Shown: positions 28,852-37,720 of the stretch, in pieces
How positions within the stretch are numbered: the first letter of the stretch is position 1
Layout: every line of letters starts with the position of its first letter
DNA from: Deltaproteobacteria bacterium
Lineage (GTDB): Bacteria > Myxococcota_A > Polyangia > Polyangiales > Polyangiaceae
Direction of reading: 5' to 3'
DNA: 64,000 nt
Assembly (NCBI GenBank): GCA_003235365.1
Contig: QJWJ01000114.1
Span: forward strand, 1-64,000
Notes under the pieces: generated by a model
Databases searched by the model: none
What the model saw: only the letters and a program-made list of their open reading frames with translations
Told to the model about the DNA's origin: nothing
Translations under genes and position numbers: made by a program

Positions 28852-30467
28852 GAGCGTGTAGGGGATAGATTGCACTTTCGCCCAGGGCGCGAGTGTGATC
28901 TACGGGGGCGATGCGCACCTACCTGCCCTGGGACCATAGCCAGACGTACCTGTTGCCGCCGTCGTTGACGGAATGGTTGCCGAGTGATCACCTGGCGTAT
29001 TTCGTCCTGGATGTGGTGAAGGGGTTGGATCTGAGGGGAATTCTCTCGGCGGACCGTGGCAAGGACGCTCGAGGACAAAAGGCGTATCAACCGGCGATGA
29101 TGGTTGCGGTCTTGGTCTACGGGTACTGCACGGGGGTGTTTTCGTCACGACGACTGGAGCAAGCGACCTACGTCGATGTGGCTTTCCGGGTGCTGAGCGG
29201 GAATCAACAGCCTCATTTCACGACGATCAACGAGTTTCGGCGCGTTCATCGTGAGGCGCTCGGAGGCCTGTTCCTTCAGGTTCTGAAACTCTGTCGGAGT
29301 GCAGGTCTGGTGAAGTTGGGTCAAGTCGCTGTGGACGGCACCAAGATGCAAGCCAATGCCAGCAAACACAAAGCGATGAGCCACGTACGGATGCAGGCGG
29401 AAGAGGAGCGACTGCGGGCGGAAATCGAGGGACTGCTGAAGAGCGCAGACGAGATCGACGAGCGAGAGGACGCCCTCTACGGCAAAGGTCAAAGGGAGTT
29501 CGAACTTCCCGAAGAGTTGAAGAATCGCGAGACGCGTTTGAAAAAGATTCGTGAGGCCAAGGCGGCTCTGGAGCAAGAAGCCAGAGAACAACGAGCCAAC
29601 GAATTGCGCAAACAGGCCAAAGTGCGTGAGGCGGCAGCACAAACGCTACCCAAGAAGCGTGACGCTAAAGGCCAGGCGACAGCTGCCAAGAAAGCTCGCG
29701 ACAAGGCGCGCGAGCTCGACGGACTGGACGAAACACCGGGTCGTGCGCCAGACGAACTGCAGAAGCGGACGATGGAGGTGCAGACGGATGGCAAGCCGAA
29801 GCCCACCTCACAACGCAACTTCACCGACCCCGAAAGCAGCATCATGCCGGGACGTCATGGCTTCATTCAGGCCTACAACTGTCAGGCCGCAGTGGACGCA
29901 GCTCATCAGATCATCGTTGCAGCGGACGTCACCAATCAGTCGGTCGACAACGCTCACCTGGGCCCGCTCACCGAGCAAATCCAGTGCAATACGTCGGCGT
30001 TGCCCGCTGTCATGCTGGCAGACAGCGGCTATTGGAACCCATCGGTTGTCGCCGAAGTCCGTGCGAGGGGGGTCGAAGTGCTAGTCGCGTTGAAACGCGA
30101 AAGGCATCGCGCCCCATCAACGGAAGGGGTGACCGGACCTCCACCCGCAGAGCTCGGCGACAGAGACCGCATGCGCTGGATGCTCGATACCGCCGAGGGC
30201 CGCGCGCTCTACTCCCGACGCAAAGCCGTCGTCGAACCTGTATTCGGTCAGATTCGAGTAGGCCAACGCTTCAATCGCCTGTCATTCAGAGGTCTGCGGG
30301 CAGTATCCAGCGAATGGAAGCTGGTCGCCGCATGCCACAACCTTCTGAAGCTATTCCGACTCACACCGGCGATGGCCAGTTGAGGGGGCGGCCCGGGGCG
30401 GCGGCCACGCGGTACCGCCTGGCCGTGCATTCCATCTCCATCCTTCGGCGCTATCCCATACACGCTC
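28852..30467 (+). mobile_element. IS1182-type insertion sequence, apparently complete
   Basis: The element is 1616 bp. Its left end GAGCGTGTAGGGGATAG (28852-28868) and right end CTATCCCATACACGCTC (30451-30467) are 17-bp inverted repeats with one mismatch. Both sides are flanked by CTAG (28848-28851 and 30468-30471), read as a 4-bp target duplication, although CTAG is itself a palindrome. One intact transposase gene fills the interior. The left CTAG supplies the terB stop codon and the right CTAG is the first four bases of a 158-bp repeat whose other copy (40805) has the same CTAG without an insertion, a natural empty-site comparison. Confidence 0.9.
28911..30383 (+). CDS. IS1182-family DDE transposase
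   Basis: The 490-residue protein has the IS1182 N-terminal domain (YLLPPSLTEWLPSDHLAYFV; then RRLEQATYVDVAFRVLSG), a long charged coiled-coil insert (about residues 150-290, Glu/Arg/Lys/Ala-rich) and a DDE catalytic part: first Asp in QVAVDGTKMQANASKHK, second in VMLADSGYWNP, Glu in AVVEPVFGQIR. No frameshift or stop interrupts it and the inverted repeats are intact, so the element may still be active. Confidence 0.95.
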   Translation: MRTYLPWDHSQTYLLPPSLTEWLPSDHLAYFVLDVVKGLDLRGILSADRGKDARGQKAYQPAMMVAVLVYGYCTGVFSSRRLEQATYVDVAFRVLSGNQQPHFTTINEFRRVHREALGGLFLQVLKLCRSAGLVKLGQVAVDGTKMQANASKHKAMSHVRMQAEEERLRAEIEGLLKSADEIDEREDALYGKGQREFELPEELKNRETRLKKIREAKAALEQEAREQRANELRKQAKVREAAAQTLPKKRDAKGQATAAKKARDKARELDGLDETPGRAPDELQKRTMEVQTDGKPKPTSQRNFTDPESSIMPGRHGFIQAYNCQAAVDAAHQIIVAADVTNQSVDNAHLGPLTEQIQCNTSALPAVMLADSGYWNPSVVAEVRARGVEVLVALKRERHRAPSTEGVTGPPPAELGDRDRMRWMLDTAEGRALYSRRKAVVEPVFGQIRVGQRFNRLSFRGLRAVSSEWKLVAACHNLLKLFRLTPAMAS

Positions 30468-30625
30468 CTAGAGCAGCAATCAGGTTGATTGCTGCGACAA
30501 ATCAGACACCAAGAGCACCGAGCGGCGCGCAGAGGGGGCCGAACGTGGCCCCGAAAAACGCCCTCACCCATCCTAGGGTGATTCTTCGGGGCAATTCCGT
30601 GCGGTGGCAAGCCGCTCGGTGCTCT
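30468..30625 (+). repeat. Structured 158-bp interspersed repeat, copy A
   Basis: An ungapped alignment with 40805-40962 gives about 127 of 158 identical bases (hand count). It folds into a 10-bp hairpin (30473-30482 with 30486-30495, loop GGT), then an outer stem of 16 perfect pairs (30511-30526 with 30611-30626) enclosing a hairpin GCCCCGAA/TTCGGGGC (30548-30555 with 30585-30592) topped by TCACCC/GGGTGA. Substitutions between copies keep pairing at several positions. It has no convincing ORF. It starts at the right target site of the insertion sequence. It may be a structured RNA, a REP/MITE-like element or a bidirectional terminator. Confidence 0.8.
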
Positions 30626-30830
30626 TGCCGCTCAGCTCTACCCACTGACGTTCTTCCCACTCAGGTCTGCCTGACTCGCGTCGTTCGCCGGCTCGTCACC
30701 CGGTGTCCTCCAAGCAGACTTTCCTTTCAATTTCAGGAAGTTGCTCCACCGACGGCAACAAGTCGTCCGAATGCGCGCCGCAACCGTGCTCGAAACCCTT
30801 GATTGCGACCGCTGTGGCATTCACCCTTTC

Positions 30831-30846
30831 ATCCGGATTGACGGAT
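30831..30846 (+). promoter_or_regulatory. Palindromic ATCCG-N6-CGGAT, candidate autoregulatory operator
   Basis: ATCCG at 30831 and CGGAT at 30842-30846 form an inverted repeat 4 bp before the regulator's start codon; the left half is itself inside the palindrome ATCCGGAT. A TACAAT (30846-30851) could be a -10 element. Placement suits an ArsR-family dimer repressing its own gene and ahcY. Motif identity is not confirmed. Confidence 0.45.
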
Positions 30847-30849
30847 ACA

Positions 30850-31764
30850 ATGTTCACGTGGATGTCCACCGTGGCCGACCCGTTGCGGGCGCGGCTGATG
30901 CGCCTGGTCGAGCGGCAGGAGTTGAGCGTCGGCGAGATCGCCTCGGTGCTACAGCTACCTCAATCGACGACCAGCCGTCATCTCAAGGCATTGAGCGACG
31001 AGACGTGGCTCAGCTCGCGCCGCGAGGGCACGAGCCGCTTGTACCGTCTGGTGATGGACCAGTTGCCACCGAAGAAGGCGCAACTGTGGCGCCTGCTGAG
31101 GGAAGACACTCCGGAGGCAAACGAAGACGAACTGCGACTCGCCCAAGTGCTTCGAGCACGCCAAACCCGGAGCCAGGCTTTCTTTGCGGGCGCCGCCCAA
31201 CAATGGGGACGCCTGCGCAGTGAGCTGTTCGGTGAGAACCTCGACCGGAACCTGTTGCCGGGGCTGCTGGACCCGACAACGATCGTCGCTGACTTGGGTT
31301 GCGGCATTGGACGGCTGAGCGAACTGCTCTCCCCGTTCGTCCGGCGCGTCGTCGCGGTGGACTCGTCGCCCGCGATGATCAGCGCCGCCCGCGATCGTCT
31401 GGGCACGCTGGCGAACGTCGAGTTCGTCACCGCTGATCTACAGAACCTGCCACTCGCCGACGCGACCGCCGATCTCGCGATGTTGGTGCTGGTCCTGCAC
31501 TACGCATCCAGCCCTCGAGGAGTACTCGCCGAGGCCAAACGCATTTTGAAGCCGGGGGGCCGGCTCGTACTCGTCGACATGCAGCCGCACACGCGGGACG
31601 AGTACCGCGCGCAGATGGGCCACCAGTGGCTGGGCTTCGACCGGGAGCAGATTCGAGAGTGGATATCGGCTGTCGGCTTGGCGCATCCACGCTACACACC
31701 GCTTCGGCCGGATCCCTCAGCAAAGGGACCGCCACTGTTCGTGGCCAGTGCGACCACGGCTTGA
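30850..31764 (+). CDS. ArsR-type HTH regulator fused to a SAM-methyltransferase-fold domain (SahR-like)
   Basis: The ATG at 30850 gives 304 residues; ATG 30862 is equally possible and neither has a clear ribosome-binding site. Residues 8-70 form an ArsR winged helix ([22 protein letters not shown]). Residues about 140-250 form a class I methyltransferase fold with motif [16 protein letters not shown], acidic motif [13 protein letters not shown] and the later [14 protein letters not shown]. There is no ArsR metal-binding Cys pair. Next downstream is ahcY. Known proteobacterial SahR proteins have exactly this two-domain plan, sense S-adenosylhomocysteine and repress ahcY and methionine-cycle genes, so that role is likely here. 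Confidence 0.88.
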   Translation: MFTWMSTVADPLRARLMRLVERQELSVGEIASVLQLPQSTTSRHLKALSDETWLSSRREGTSRLYRLVMDQLPPKKAQLWRLLREDTPEANEDELRLAQVLRARQTRSQAFFAGAAQQWGRLRSELFGENLDRNLLPGLLDPTTIVADLGCGIGRLSELLSPFVRRVVAVDSSPAMISAARDRLGTLANVEFVTADLQNLPLADATADLAMLVLVLHYASSPRGVLAEAKRILKPGGRLVLVDMQPHTRDEYRAQMGHQWLGFDREQIREWISAVGLAHPRYTPLRPDPSAKGPPLFVASATTA

Positions 31765-31773
31765 AACTTCGAC

Positions 31774-31798
31774 GGCGGGGGACTCGAATCCCGTCGCC
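31774..31798 (+). other. Intercistronic hairpin before ahcY
   Basis: GGCG...CGCC (31774-31777 with 31795-31798) continues inward with GGGA/TCCC across a small internal loop, giving a stable hairpin in the 98-bp gap between the SahR-like gene and ahcY. There is no U-tract. It may stabilise the ahcY mRNA end or attenuate read-through. It does not match the SAH riboswitch consensus. Confidence 0.5.
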
Positions 31799-31862
31799 AC
31801 GTTCGACGAGACCAAACACTCAGCTCGTCTTCATCAGAAACAACCCAAGGAGAACGACACCC

Positions 31863-33308
31863 ATGTCCAAGCGCCCCCCGTTCAAAGTGCACGACTTGAG
31901 TTTGCACGAACTCGGCCGCAAAGAGATCCGCCTCGCCGAGCAGGAGATGCCCGGCCTGATGGCACTGCGCGAGCAGTACGGCAGCAAGAAGCCTCTCAAA
32001 GGCGCACGCATCGCTGGTTCGTTGCACATGACCGTGCAGACGGCGGTGCTGATCGAAACGCTCGTCGAGCTCGGCGCGGACGTGCGCTGGGCGTCCTGCA
32101 ACATCTTCAGCACCCAAGACTCGGCAGCAGCAGCCGTAGTCGTCGGCCCCAAAGGCACCCCCGATTCACCGAAAGGTGTGCCCGTCTTTGCCTGGAAGGG
32201 CGAAACGCTCGAAGAGTATTGGTGGTGCACCAACGAAATGCTCACTTGGCCAGACGGCAGTGGCCCCCAACAGATCGTCGATGACGGTGGCGACGCGACG
32301 CTGCTGATCATCAAAGGCATGGAGTTCGAAAAAGCTGGCAAGGTCCCGCAGTACGACGAGAAGACGGACTCCGAAGAATGGGGTGAAGTGCTCAAGCTTC
32401 TCGCCCGCACCCAAACCGAGAGCCCCAAGAAGTGGACGCAGTTCGCCAGCCAGTGCCAGGGCGTGACCGAAGAGACCACGACCGGCGTCAAACGCCTGTA
32501 CCAGATGCAGCACGACGGGGTGCTGCCGTTCCCCGCCATCAACGTCAACGACTCGGTGACCAAGAGCAAGTTCGACAACCTCTACGGCTGCCGTCACTCC
32601 CTGATTGATGGCATCAACCGCGCAACCGACGTGATGATGGCAGGCAAGGTCGCCGTGGTCTGCGGATACGGTGACGTCGGCAAGGGCTGTGCTCAATCCC
32701 TCAAGGGACAGGGCGCGCGCGTCGTCGTGACGGAGATCGATCCGATCTGTGCGCTGCAGGCGGCAATGGAAGGCTACGAGGTCAAGCGCCTCGAAGACGT
32801 CGTCGGCACGGCGGACATGTTCATCACCACCACCGGTAACAAGGACATCATCATGGCCACACACATGGCCCAGATGAAGGACAAGGCCATCGTGGGAAAC
32901 ATCGGCCACTTCGACAACGAAGTGGACATGGCGGGTCTGGCCAAGACCCCCGGCATCAAGCGGATCAACATCAAGCCGCAGTACGACGAGTGGGTATTCC
33001 CCGACGGTCACAGCGTGCTGATCCTCGCCGAGGGGCGTCTGCTGAACTTGGGTTGCGCAACCGGACACCCCAGTTTCGTGATGAGCGCCTCGTTCACGAA
33101 CCAGGTGATTGCGCAGCTCGAGCTGTGGGAGAATCAGGACAAGTACGGAAACGAGGTCCGAGTTCTTCCCAAGAAACTGGATGAAATGGTCGCACGGCTG
33201 CACTTGGACAAGTTGGGAGTCACGCTGACCGAGCTGACCAAGGAGCAGTCGAGCTACCTCGGCATCCCCGTCGACGGTCCGTACAAGCCCGACCACTACC
33301 GCTACTGA
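31863..33308 (+). CDS. ahcY: Adenosylhomocysteinase
   Basis: The ATG at 31863 sits 8-12 bp after AAGGAG and gives 481 residues. Signatures are complete: [67 protein letters not shown], the NAD loop [30 protein letters not shown] and the C-terminal KPDHYRY whose Lys-Tyr reach the neighbouring NAD site. It cleaves S-adenosylhomocysteine to adenosine and homocysteine, relieving product inhibition of methyltransferases. It contains the roughly 40-residue insert ([18 protein letters not shown]) of the longer bacterial class. Control by the upstream SahR-like protein is likely. Confidence 0.98.
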   Translation: MSKRPPFKVHDLSLHELGRKEIRLAEQEMPGLMALREQYGSKKPLKGARIAGSLHMTVQTAVLIETLVELGADVRWASCNIFSTQDSAAAAVVVGPKGTPDSPKGVPVFAWKGETLEEYWWCTNEMLTWPDGSGPQQIVDDGGDATLLIIKGMEFEKAGKVPQYDEKTDSEEWGEVLKLLARTQTESPKKWTQFASQCQGVTEETTTGVKRLYQMQHDGVLPFPAINVNDSVTKSKFDNLYGCRHSLIDGINRATDVMMAGKVAVVCGYGDVGKGCAQSLKGQGARVVVTEIDPICALQAAMEGYEVKRLEDVVGTADMFITTTGNKDIIMATHMAQMKDKAIVGNIGHFDNEVDMAGLAKTPGIKRINIKPQYDEWVFPDGHSVLILAEGRLLNLGCATGHPSFVMSASFTNQVIAQLELWENQDKYGNEVRVLPKKLDEMVARLHLDKLGVTLTELTKEQSSYLGIPVDGPYKPDHYRY

Positions 33309-33831
33309 GCGCGCTCTTTCGCCATGTTCCGCGTCAGCCCACCAGCATCGCGCTGACGGACCCTGGCGTTCGACGACATCGGGAGGCACCCATCAGGCTG
33401 CCTCCCGATGCTTTGTGGGGGTAGTACGTCGTTGCCGACGTGAACGACGCTGCGACACCGCTTTCTTTCGCTCGCTGGGTGGGTGAGCGTCTCACCGAAC
33501 GCCCGCTGGCGACTCTGCGTTGGCGCCGCCCGTCGCCGCCGTAGCGAAGTCTGGGGTTTCCCCTCCTAAACGGCACACGCAGACGCCCTCAGGTTTCAAG
33601 TTTGAAATGTCCTGCGGCACGTCGGCGCACCCGTAGCGTAAACTCACGCAGTCCAGATACGTTGCCGCCGTAGCGGCAATTGCGCTTCGACGATTGAGCG
33701 CTACGCTGAAGTTGTCCCCTTAACTTCGCGCGGCTCTTCAGATCGATCAGCAACGGCCGATCCTATTTGAAGCAGCAGTTGGTTTCGCCTGCACAGTTCG
33801 CAGACCCGAGCCGACGAGCCGCCAACGTGTC
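33309..33831. other. Non-coding region after ahcY with two hairpins
   Basis: The 523-bp gap has no convincing gene. It contains the ahcY terminator hairpin (33377-33410), a palindrome TTTCAAGTTTGAAA near 33595-33608, and a hairpin TTGCCGC-CGTA-GCGGCAA at 33662-33679. The rest has no recognisable feature. Confidence 0.55.
33377..33410 (+). terminator. Terminator hairpin of ahcY
   Basis: CATCGGGAGGCA (33377-33388) pairs perfectly with TGCCTCCCGATG (33399-33410) around a 10-base loop, followed by CTTTGT. The 12-bp GC-rich stem lies about 70 bp after the ahcY stop. The U-tract is short. Confidence 0.75.
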
Positions 33832-35121
33832 ATGACCCCCGCCTGGACTCTCGCGTCGCTCACCGCTCCTTCCCTCCTGGGTGTACTCCTTCACGGTGTG
33901 GTCGAGCTGTACGCTGAAGTCGCCAGTGAGCCCCTGCTGGATCAACCGGCCGTGGCGATCCAGCCTGCCAGTGTTGGGGGCGCGAAGGTAAGCGGAGTCG
34001 ACGGAGTCGACGTTGGCGTCGCGACCTGGTCGAACCCGGGTCCACTCAACGAGAAACTGGACAGTTTCGACGCGGTCACGGCGATGCGTCACGCGGGTCG
34101 GGTCTACCTTGGCTTCGTCAGCCATTCGGTCGAAGACCCCAGCTTGTCGCGCGTGGCGGTGCTGAGTAGCGCCGACGAAGTCTCGTGGCGTACCGAGTTC
34201 GAGCAAACCTCGGCGGGCACCATACACGGGCCGCACTTGCTTCTGGTTGGCGAGGAGCTGTTCGCCTACCTGTCAGTGGAATCGGAGGGGCGCGACGACA
34301 GCCGAACACCGCTGTCGTTCTACGTCAAAAGAGGAGCTAGCGGCGCGTGGACAGCACCGACGACGCTGGACCTCGGTGATCAACTGATGTCGAGCGTGCG
34401 CACGGTCGGCGGTAGGCACCTGATGACCACCTACACCGGCGGCAGCAGCGTGTATCACGTCGACGGCGACCACCGCGACGTCCGAATGCTGATGTCGGCT
34501 GACGGAGTGAATTGGCGCCCCCCGTTGGCGGGTGACGTGTCGATGTACCGCGGTGGGGGCTCGGACAGCACGGTAAGCAGCGGCGACGACGGCAACCTGC
34601 TCGCCGTGGTTCGCAACGAAGCGGGGGATTCGTCAGGTTGGGGAGCATCGGTGTGCGTCGCACACGCGCCACAGTGGTCCAGCTGGGACTGCGTGAACGA
34701 TCCCCGCAACTATGGTGCAGCAACGTTGTTCTCGCACGCCGATCAGGTCTACCTGGTTGGCGAACGCCAGTTGAGCGATACTGGCAACTACGATCAAGCA
34801 CGCGGAGCGCGTTGGTGGCGTCTGCTCCGCAATCAGGCCGAACGTCTGACGACCGGCAAGCGCTGTGCCCTCTACCGATTCGAACGTGCTGCGAAGAAGT
34901 TCGCCTTCGTCGTCGACCTGCCTTCGCGCGGAGATACTTGCTCGCCCGCGGTGATCGACGGGGACGGACCGGGGCGATACGTCGTGTATGCGCAGAGTTC
35001 AGACATCACCGGCCCGGATCTGCCGCTGCAAATGGCCAAGCAGCGGCCCAATCGCATCTACCGCTACGAGTTGACTCTCGAGGGGGAACCTTCGGTGCGC
35101 AACGCCGCCTGGCTGCAGTAA
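33832..35121 (+). CDS. Predicted exported beta-propeller-like protein, unknown function
   Basis: The 429-residue product has a short hydrophobic N-terminus (TLASLTAPSLLGVLLHGVV), likely a signal sequence. The body alternates beta-rich repeats that resemble sialidase/propeller blades: MRHAGRVYLGFVSHS, SSADEVSWRTEF, MSADGVNWRPP, LFSHADQVYLVGERQ. The S-x-D-G-x-x-W pattern (SADGVNW) is the Asp-box-type turn of exo-sialidases, but catalytic residues are not evident. Enzyme activity is therefore not claimed. It stands alone on the + strand. Confidence 0.7.
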   Translation: MTPAWTLASLTAPSLLGVLLHGVVELYAEVASEPLLDQPAVAIQPASVGGAKVSGVDGVDVGVATWSNPGPLNEKLDSFDAVTAMRHAGRVYLGFVSHSVEDPSLSRVAVLSSADEVSWRTEFEQTSAGTIHGPHLLLVGEELFAYLSVESEGRDDSRTPLSFYVKRGASGAWTAPTTLDLGDQLMSSVRTVGGRHLMTTYTGGSSVYHVDGDHRDVRMLMSADGVNWRPPLAGDVSMYRGGGSDSTVSSGDDGNLLAVVRNEAGDSSGWGASVCVAHAPQWSSWDCVNDPRNYGAATLFSHADQVYLVGERQLSDTGNYDQARGARWWRLLRNQAERLTTGKRCALYRFERAAKKFAFVVDLPSRGDTCSPAVIDGDGPGRYVVYAQSSDITGPDLPLQMAKQRPNRIYRYELTLEGEPSVRNAAWLQ

Positions 35122-35313
35122 CCACGGCCCGCGAAGACTGTGCGAATCGAGCGACGCGACATGTCGCCCCGAAGCACACAGTATTGGGCGCGTGGAATGC
35201 CTCCGATATCTCCAGCGTTGCATCAGCAATGGTTTCGACCGGTGATTCGGCACGGGCGCTGGGTCTTGCGCGCGAAACGCCCAGCGAGGGCGCAGGCCGT
35301 CGGAGGTCGTGGT

Positions 35314-35350
35314 ACCCTGCCGAGGGGAGTCCTCAGTCACCCGGCAGGGT
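35314..35350 (+). promoter_or_regulatory. Leader hairpin 22 bp upstream of the lipoprotein start
   Basis: ACCCTGCCG (35314-35322) pairs perfectly with CGGCAGGGT (35342-35350) and encloses a smaller AGG/CCT hairpin. It lies between the preceding gene and the ATG at 35372, so it may be the terminator of the former or a translational control element of the latter. There is no U-tract. Confidence 0.5.
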
Positions 35351-35371
35351 CAGTCGGGGTCACGAACGAAC

Positions 35372-37111
35372 ATGATACTCGGAGCAAATCGCACATTCCG
35401 TGGACTACCTGCGTCACTCGCCGGTGTACTGCTCTGTTGCTGGACCCAGCTCGGCTGCGAACACGAGAACTCGCCGAGCAGGGAGTCACCGCAAGACGTC
35501 ATCAGCAGCATGGCTGCCGAGCCCGCCGCGACGGCACCGACGCCCAGTGCTGCTGCCACGTCAGTGGCTCCAAGTGCACCGCCCGCGCCGAGCGTGGGAA
35601 CCCGCGACGCGTACCGGAGCGCATCAGCCAAAATCGAAGAAGCGCTTGCACGTCCCGGCATGGCCGGAGCACCGGGCTTCGAAAAAAATCGGACCCAACT
35701 CGTAGCACGAGCGAAATCGGAGCCGGTCTTCTTCGTGAAACGTCCCGAACCCGATCCGACGATGTCCAAAGGCATCGCAGCCCAGAGGCAGTTCTTCGAA
35801 CGAACCGATTTCTCCTGGAGGACTCTGAAGCAGCTGAGGAAGAGGTTCAAAAACGAAAAAGAAACCATGCGTCAGCTGTTCCTCAGTGATGGCTACTTGT
35901 ACAGCGAAGACGCCAATCGCGCGTTCACACTCGTCAGCCTACTCCGACCGTCGATGCTGTTCGACGAACCCGAGCTGTGGATTCAACGCGGACAGAACGT
36001 CTTTCATGCGAACAAGGGGGAAAAGGGTGAGTACTTCTTCTCTGACGGCTCCGAAAGTGGCCAGCGCGTACGCCTGCTGCACTTGGACAGGATTGGCGTC
36101 GGCACCCCACCCGCGCCTCTGCACGTCGACTTTCGCGACCTGAGGTATCGCGCCTACTTCGACCGCGCCAAGGTCCGCCACATCAGTGAGACGCATCTGG
36201 TTGCCGACCTGCGCTACGGGGAACATTGGGTGCGTACCCTGCTCGCGCGCGATGGCGCCCGACTCACCATCGAGGCCGAAGCGCTGGAGCCCGAACGTCT
36301 GGAGAAGGTGACGGCCGCCAAAGAACGCCAGCGTCGACAACTCGTGGCCGTAACCCTGTTGCGCCGTTCGATGCGTGCGGCCATCGACGAGGGGTTGCCC
36401 TTCGACGAACCCAAGGCGGAGTTTGGGCAAGAGGACGGAAAGCTTCGTCGTTTGTGGACGAAGGCCTACTTCGCGGGCGACACCAGCTTCAAGTTCAACG
36501 ATGACCGCTACCACGTGTTCGGCAAAGAGGGGCAGGCGCTCGTCCCCCAGGTGTGCATCGACTTCATGGTCGACACGTTCCAGCGGGCTTCCGGCTCGTG
36601 GTTTCTACCCAAAGACGCCAACAAACGCGAACGACCGCCGGGCAAGTTGAGCTGGGGTGACGTGGAACCCGAGAAGCTGCGGCGCACGAAGTTCTTCGTT
36701 CGCTTTGCGCGGGAGCACCAGGACTGGTTCGAAACTCTGAACTTCCCCGAGTCGAGCCGGGTGGAGCTCGGCTACAAAGATCGCTTCTTCAAGTGGCTCG
36801 AAAAGCGAGTCGACGACTTTGCCGCTGGAGACATCGTACTGATCCGAGGCTACACGCCGTGGGACGAAGAAGACGAACACACGCACTCCTTCTTCGTGTA
36901 CGAGACGGATCCGATGTCGGGAGTGCCGATCGCCATCGCCGGTAACGCCGGACCGGCCAACTTGTGGTCGTGGGAGACGGAAGCCCGTCGCACCCCGCAC
37001 CGCACACTGCGCACACGGGTGCGGCCCAAGCTCGAATGGCTCGAGAGCTTTCTCGATACCGACGGCGCCGCGACACTGGAGCCGCCGGTGTTGATTTCTG
37101 GCAGACGATGA
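35372..37111 (+). CDS. Lipoprotein with possible NlpC/P60-like Cys-His domain
   Basis: The ATG at 35372 gives 579 residues with a signal peptide and lipobox-like WTQLGC (Cys near residue 29). A Pro/Ala/Ser linker follows. The middle region (about 120-350) is charged and unrecognised. The C-terminal 200 residues contain QVCIDFMVDTF, later FAAGDIVLIRGY and DEHTHSFFVYETDP, the spacing of Cys, GDIV and His seen in NlpC/P60 and CHAP-type cysteine peptidases and amidases. That assignment is inference from motif order. The stop overlaps the AlkB start (ATGA), so the two genes are translationally coupled. Confidence 0.7.
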   Translation: MILGANRTFRGLPASLAGVLLCCWTQLGCEHENSPSRESPQDVISSMAAEPAATAPTPSAAATSVAPSAPPAPSVGTRDAYRSASAKIEEALARPGMAGAPGFEKNRTQLVARAKSEPVFFVKRPEPDPTMSKGIAAQRQFFERTDFSWRTLKQLRKRFKNEKETMRQLFLSDGYLYSEDANRAFTLVSLLRPSMLFDEPELWIQRGQNVFHANKGEKGEYFFSDGSESGQRVRLLHLDRIGVGTPPAPLHVDFRDLRYRAYFDRAKVRHISETHLVADLRYGEHWVRTLLARDGARLTIEAEALEPERLEKVTAAKERQRRQLVAVTLLRRSMRAAIDEGLPFDEPKAEFGQEDGKLRRLWTKAYFAGDTSFKFNDDRYHVFGKEGQALVPQVCIDFMVDTFQRASGSWFLPKDANKRERPPGKLSWGDVEPEKLRRTKFFVRFAREHQDWFETLNFPESSRVELGYKDRFFKWLEKRVDDFAAGDIVLIRGYTPWDEEDEHTHSFFVYETDPMSGVPIAIAGNAGPANLWSWETEARRTPHRTLRTRVRPKLEWLESFLDTDGAATLEPPVLISGRR

Positions 37112-37692
37112 CTGTCCGGCACCGAGTGCAGCCGCTGCCCGGCGCGTATCTCGATTTGTTTCCCGGGTGGCTCCCCTCCGCCGAGGCAACTACGTCGTTG
37201 ACAGGCCTGCTCGCGGAGATGGAGTGGGAGCAGCGTTCGGTACGCCTGTTCGGCAAGGACGTGCCCCAGCCACGCCTCATCGCCTGGGCAGCAACGCACA
37301 GCTATCGCTACAGCGGCCTGACTCTGGCGCCGCGCACATACCCACCAACGCTGCAGGTGATCTCCGACGCAGTGCGGGATCATTGCCGGGTCCCGTTCAA
37401 TCACGTGTTGCTCAATCGCTACCGCGACGGCAACGACCACATGGGCTGGCACTCAGACGACGAACCGGAGTTGGGCAACGAGCCCAGCGTGGCGTGTCTC
37501 TCGCTCGGCGCGACGCGAGACCTCTTGTTCAAGCAGCGCCGCCACTCGAAGGAGATCACCACCGTCCCGCTCTCCCACGGCGACCTCCTGCTCATGCATG
37601 GTTCGGTTCAGCACACGCTAGTCCACCGCCTGCCCCCGCGCCGCAAGGTCGAAGGTGAACGTGTGAGCTTGACGTTCCGCTACGTGCGATAG
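37108..37692 (+). CDS. AlkB-like 2-oxoglutarate/Fe(II) dioxygenase
   Basis: The 194-residue protein has the AlkB core: NHVLLNRYRDGNDHMGWHSDDE with iron ligands His115 and Asp117, LSLGATRDLLFKQ, then HGSVQHTLVHRLP with His173 and RVSLTFR with the 2-oxoglutarate/substrate Arg pair near 185-191. This is closest in pattern to the ALKBH2/3-like bacterial group. Such enzymes oxidatively remove N-alkyl lesions from DNA or RNA bases. The ATG overlaps the stop of the preceding lipoprotein, an odd coupling of a cytosolic repair enzyme to an envelope gene. Confidence 0.94.
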   Translation: MTVRHRVQPLPGAYLDLFPGWLPSAEATTSLTGLLAEMEWEQRSVRLFGKDVPQPRLIAWAATHSYRYSGLTLAPRTYPPTLQVISDAVRDHCRVPFNHVLLNRYRDGNDHMGWHSDDEPELGNEPSVACLSLGATRDLLFKQRRHSKEITTVPLSHGDLLLMHGSVQHTLVHRLPPRRKVEGERVSLTFRYVR

Positions 37693-37720
37693 CTCGGTCG
37701 CCCGCTTGCGCCGCAAGGAG

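Noticed and set aside
30384-30467. Second ORF in the insertion sequence after the transposase
   Set aside because: Only 84 bp remain before the right inverted repeat, and nothing recognisable is encoded.
31765-31862. Possible SAH riboswitch in front of ahcY
   Set aside because: A hairpin is present, but the conserved SAH-riboswitch core and pseudoknot are absent, and a SahR-like protein regulator lies just upstream.
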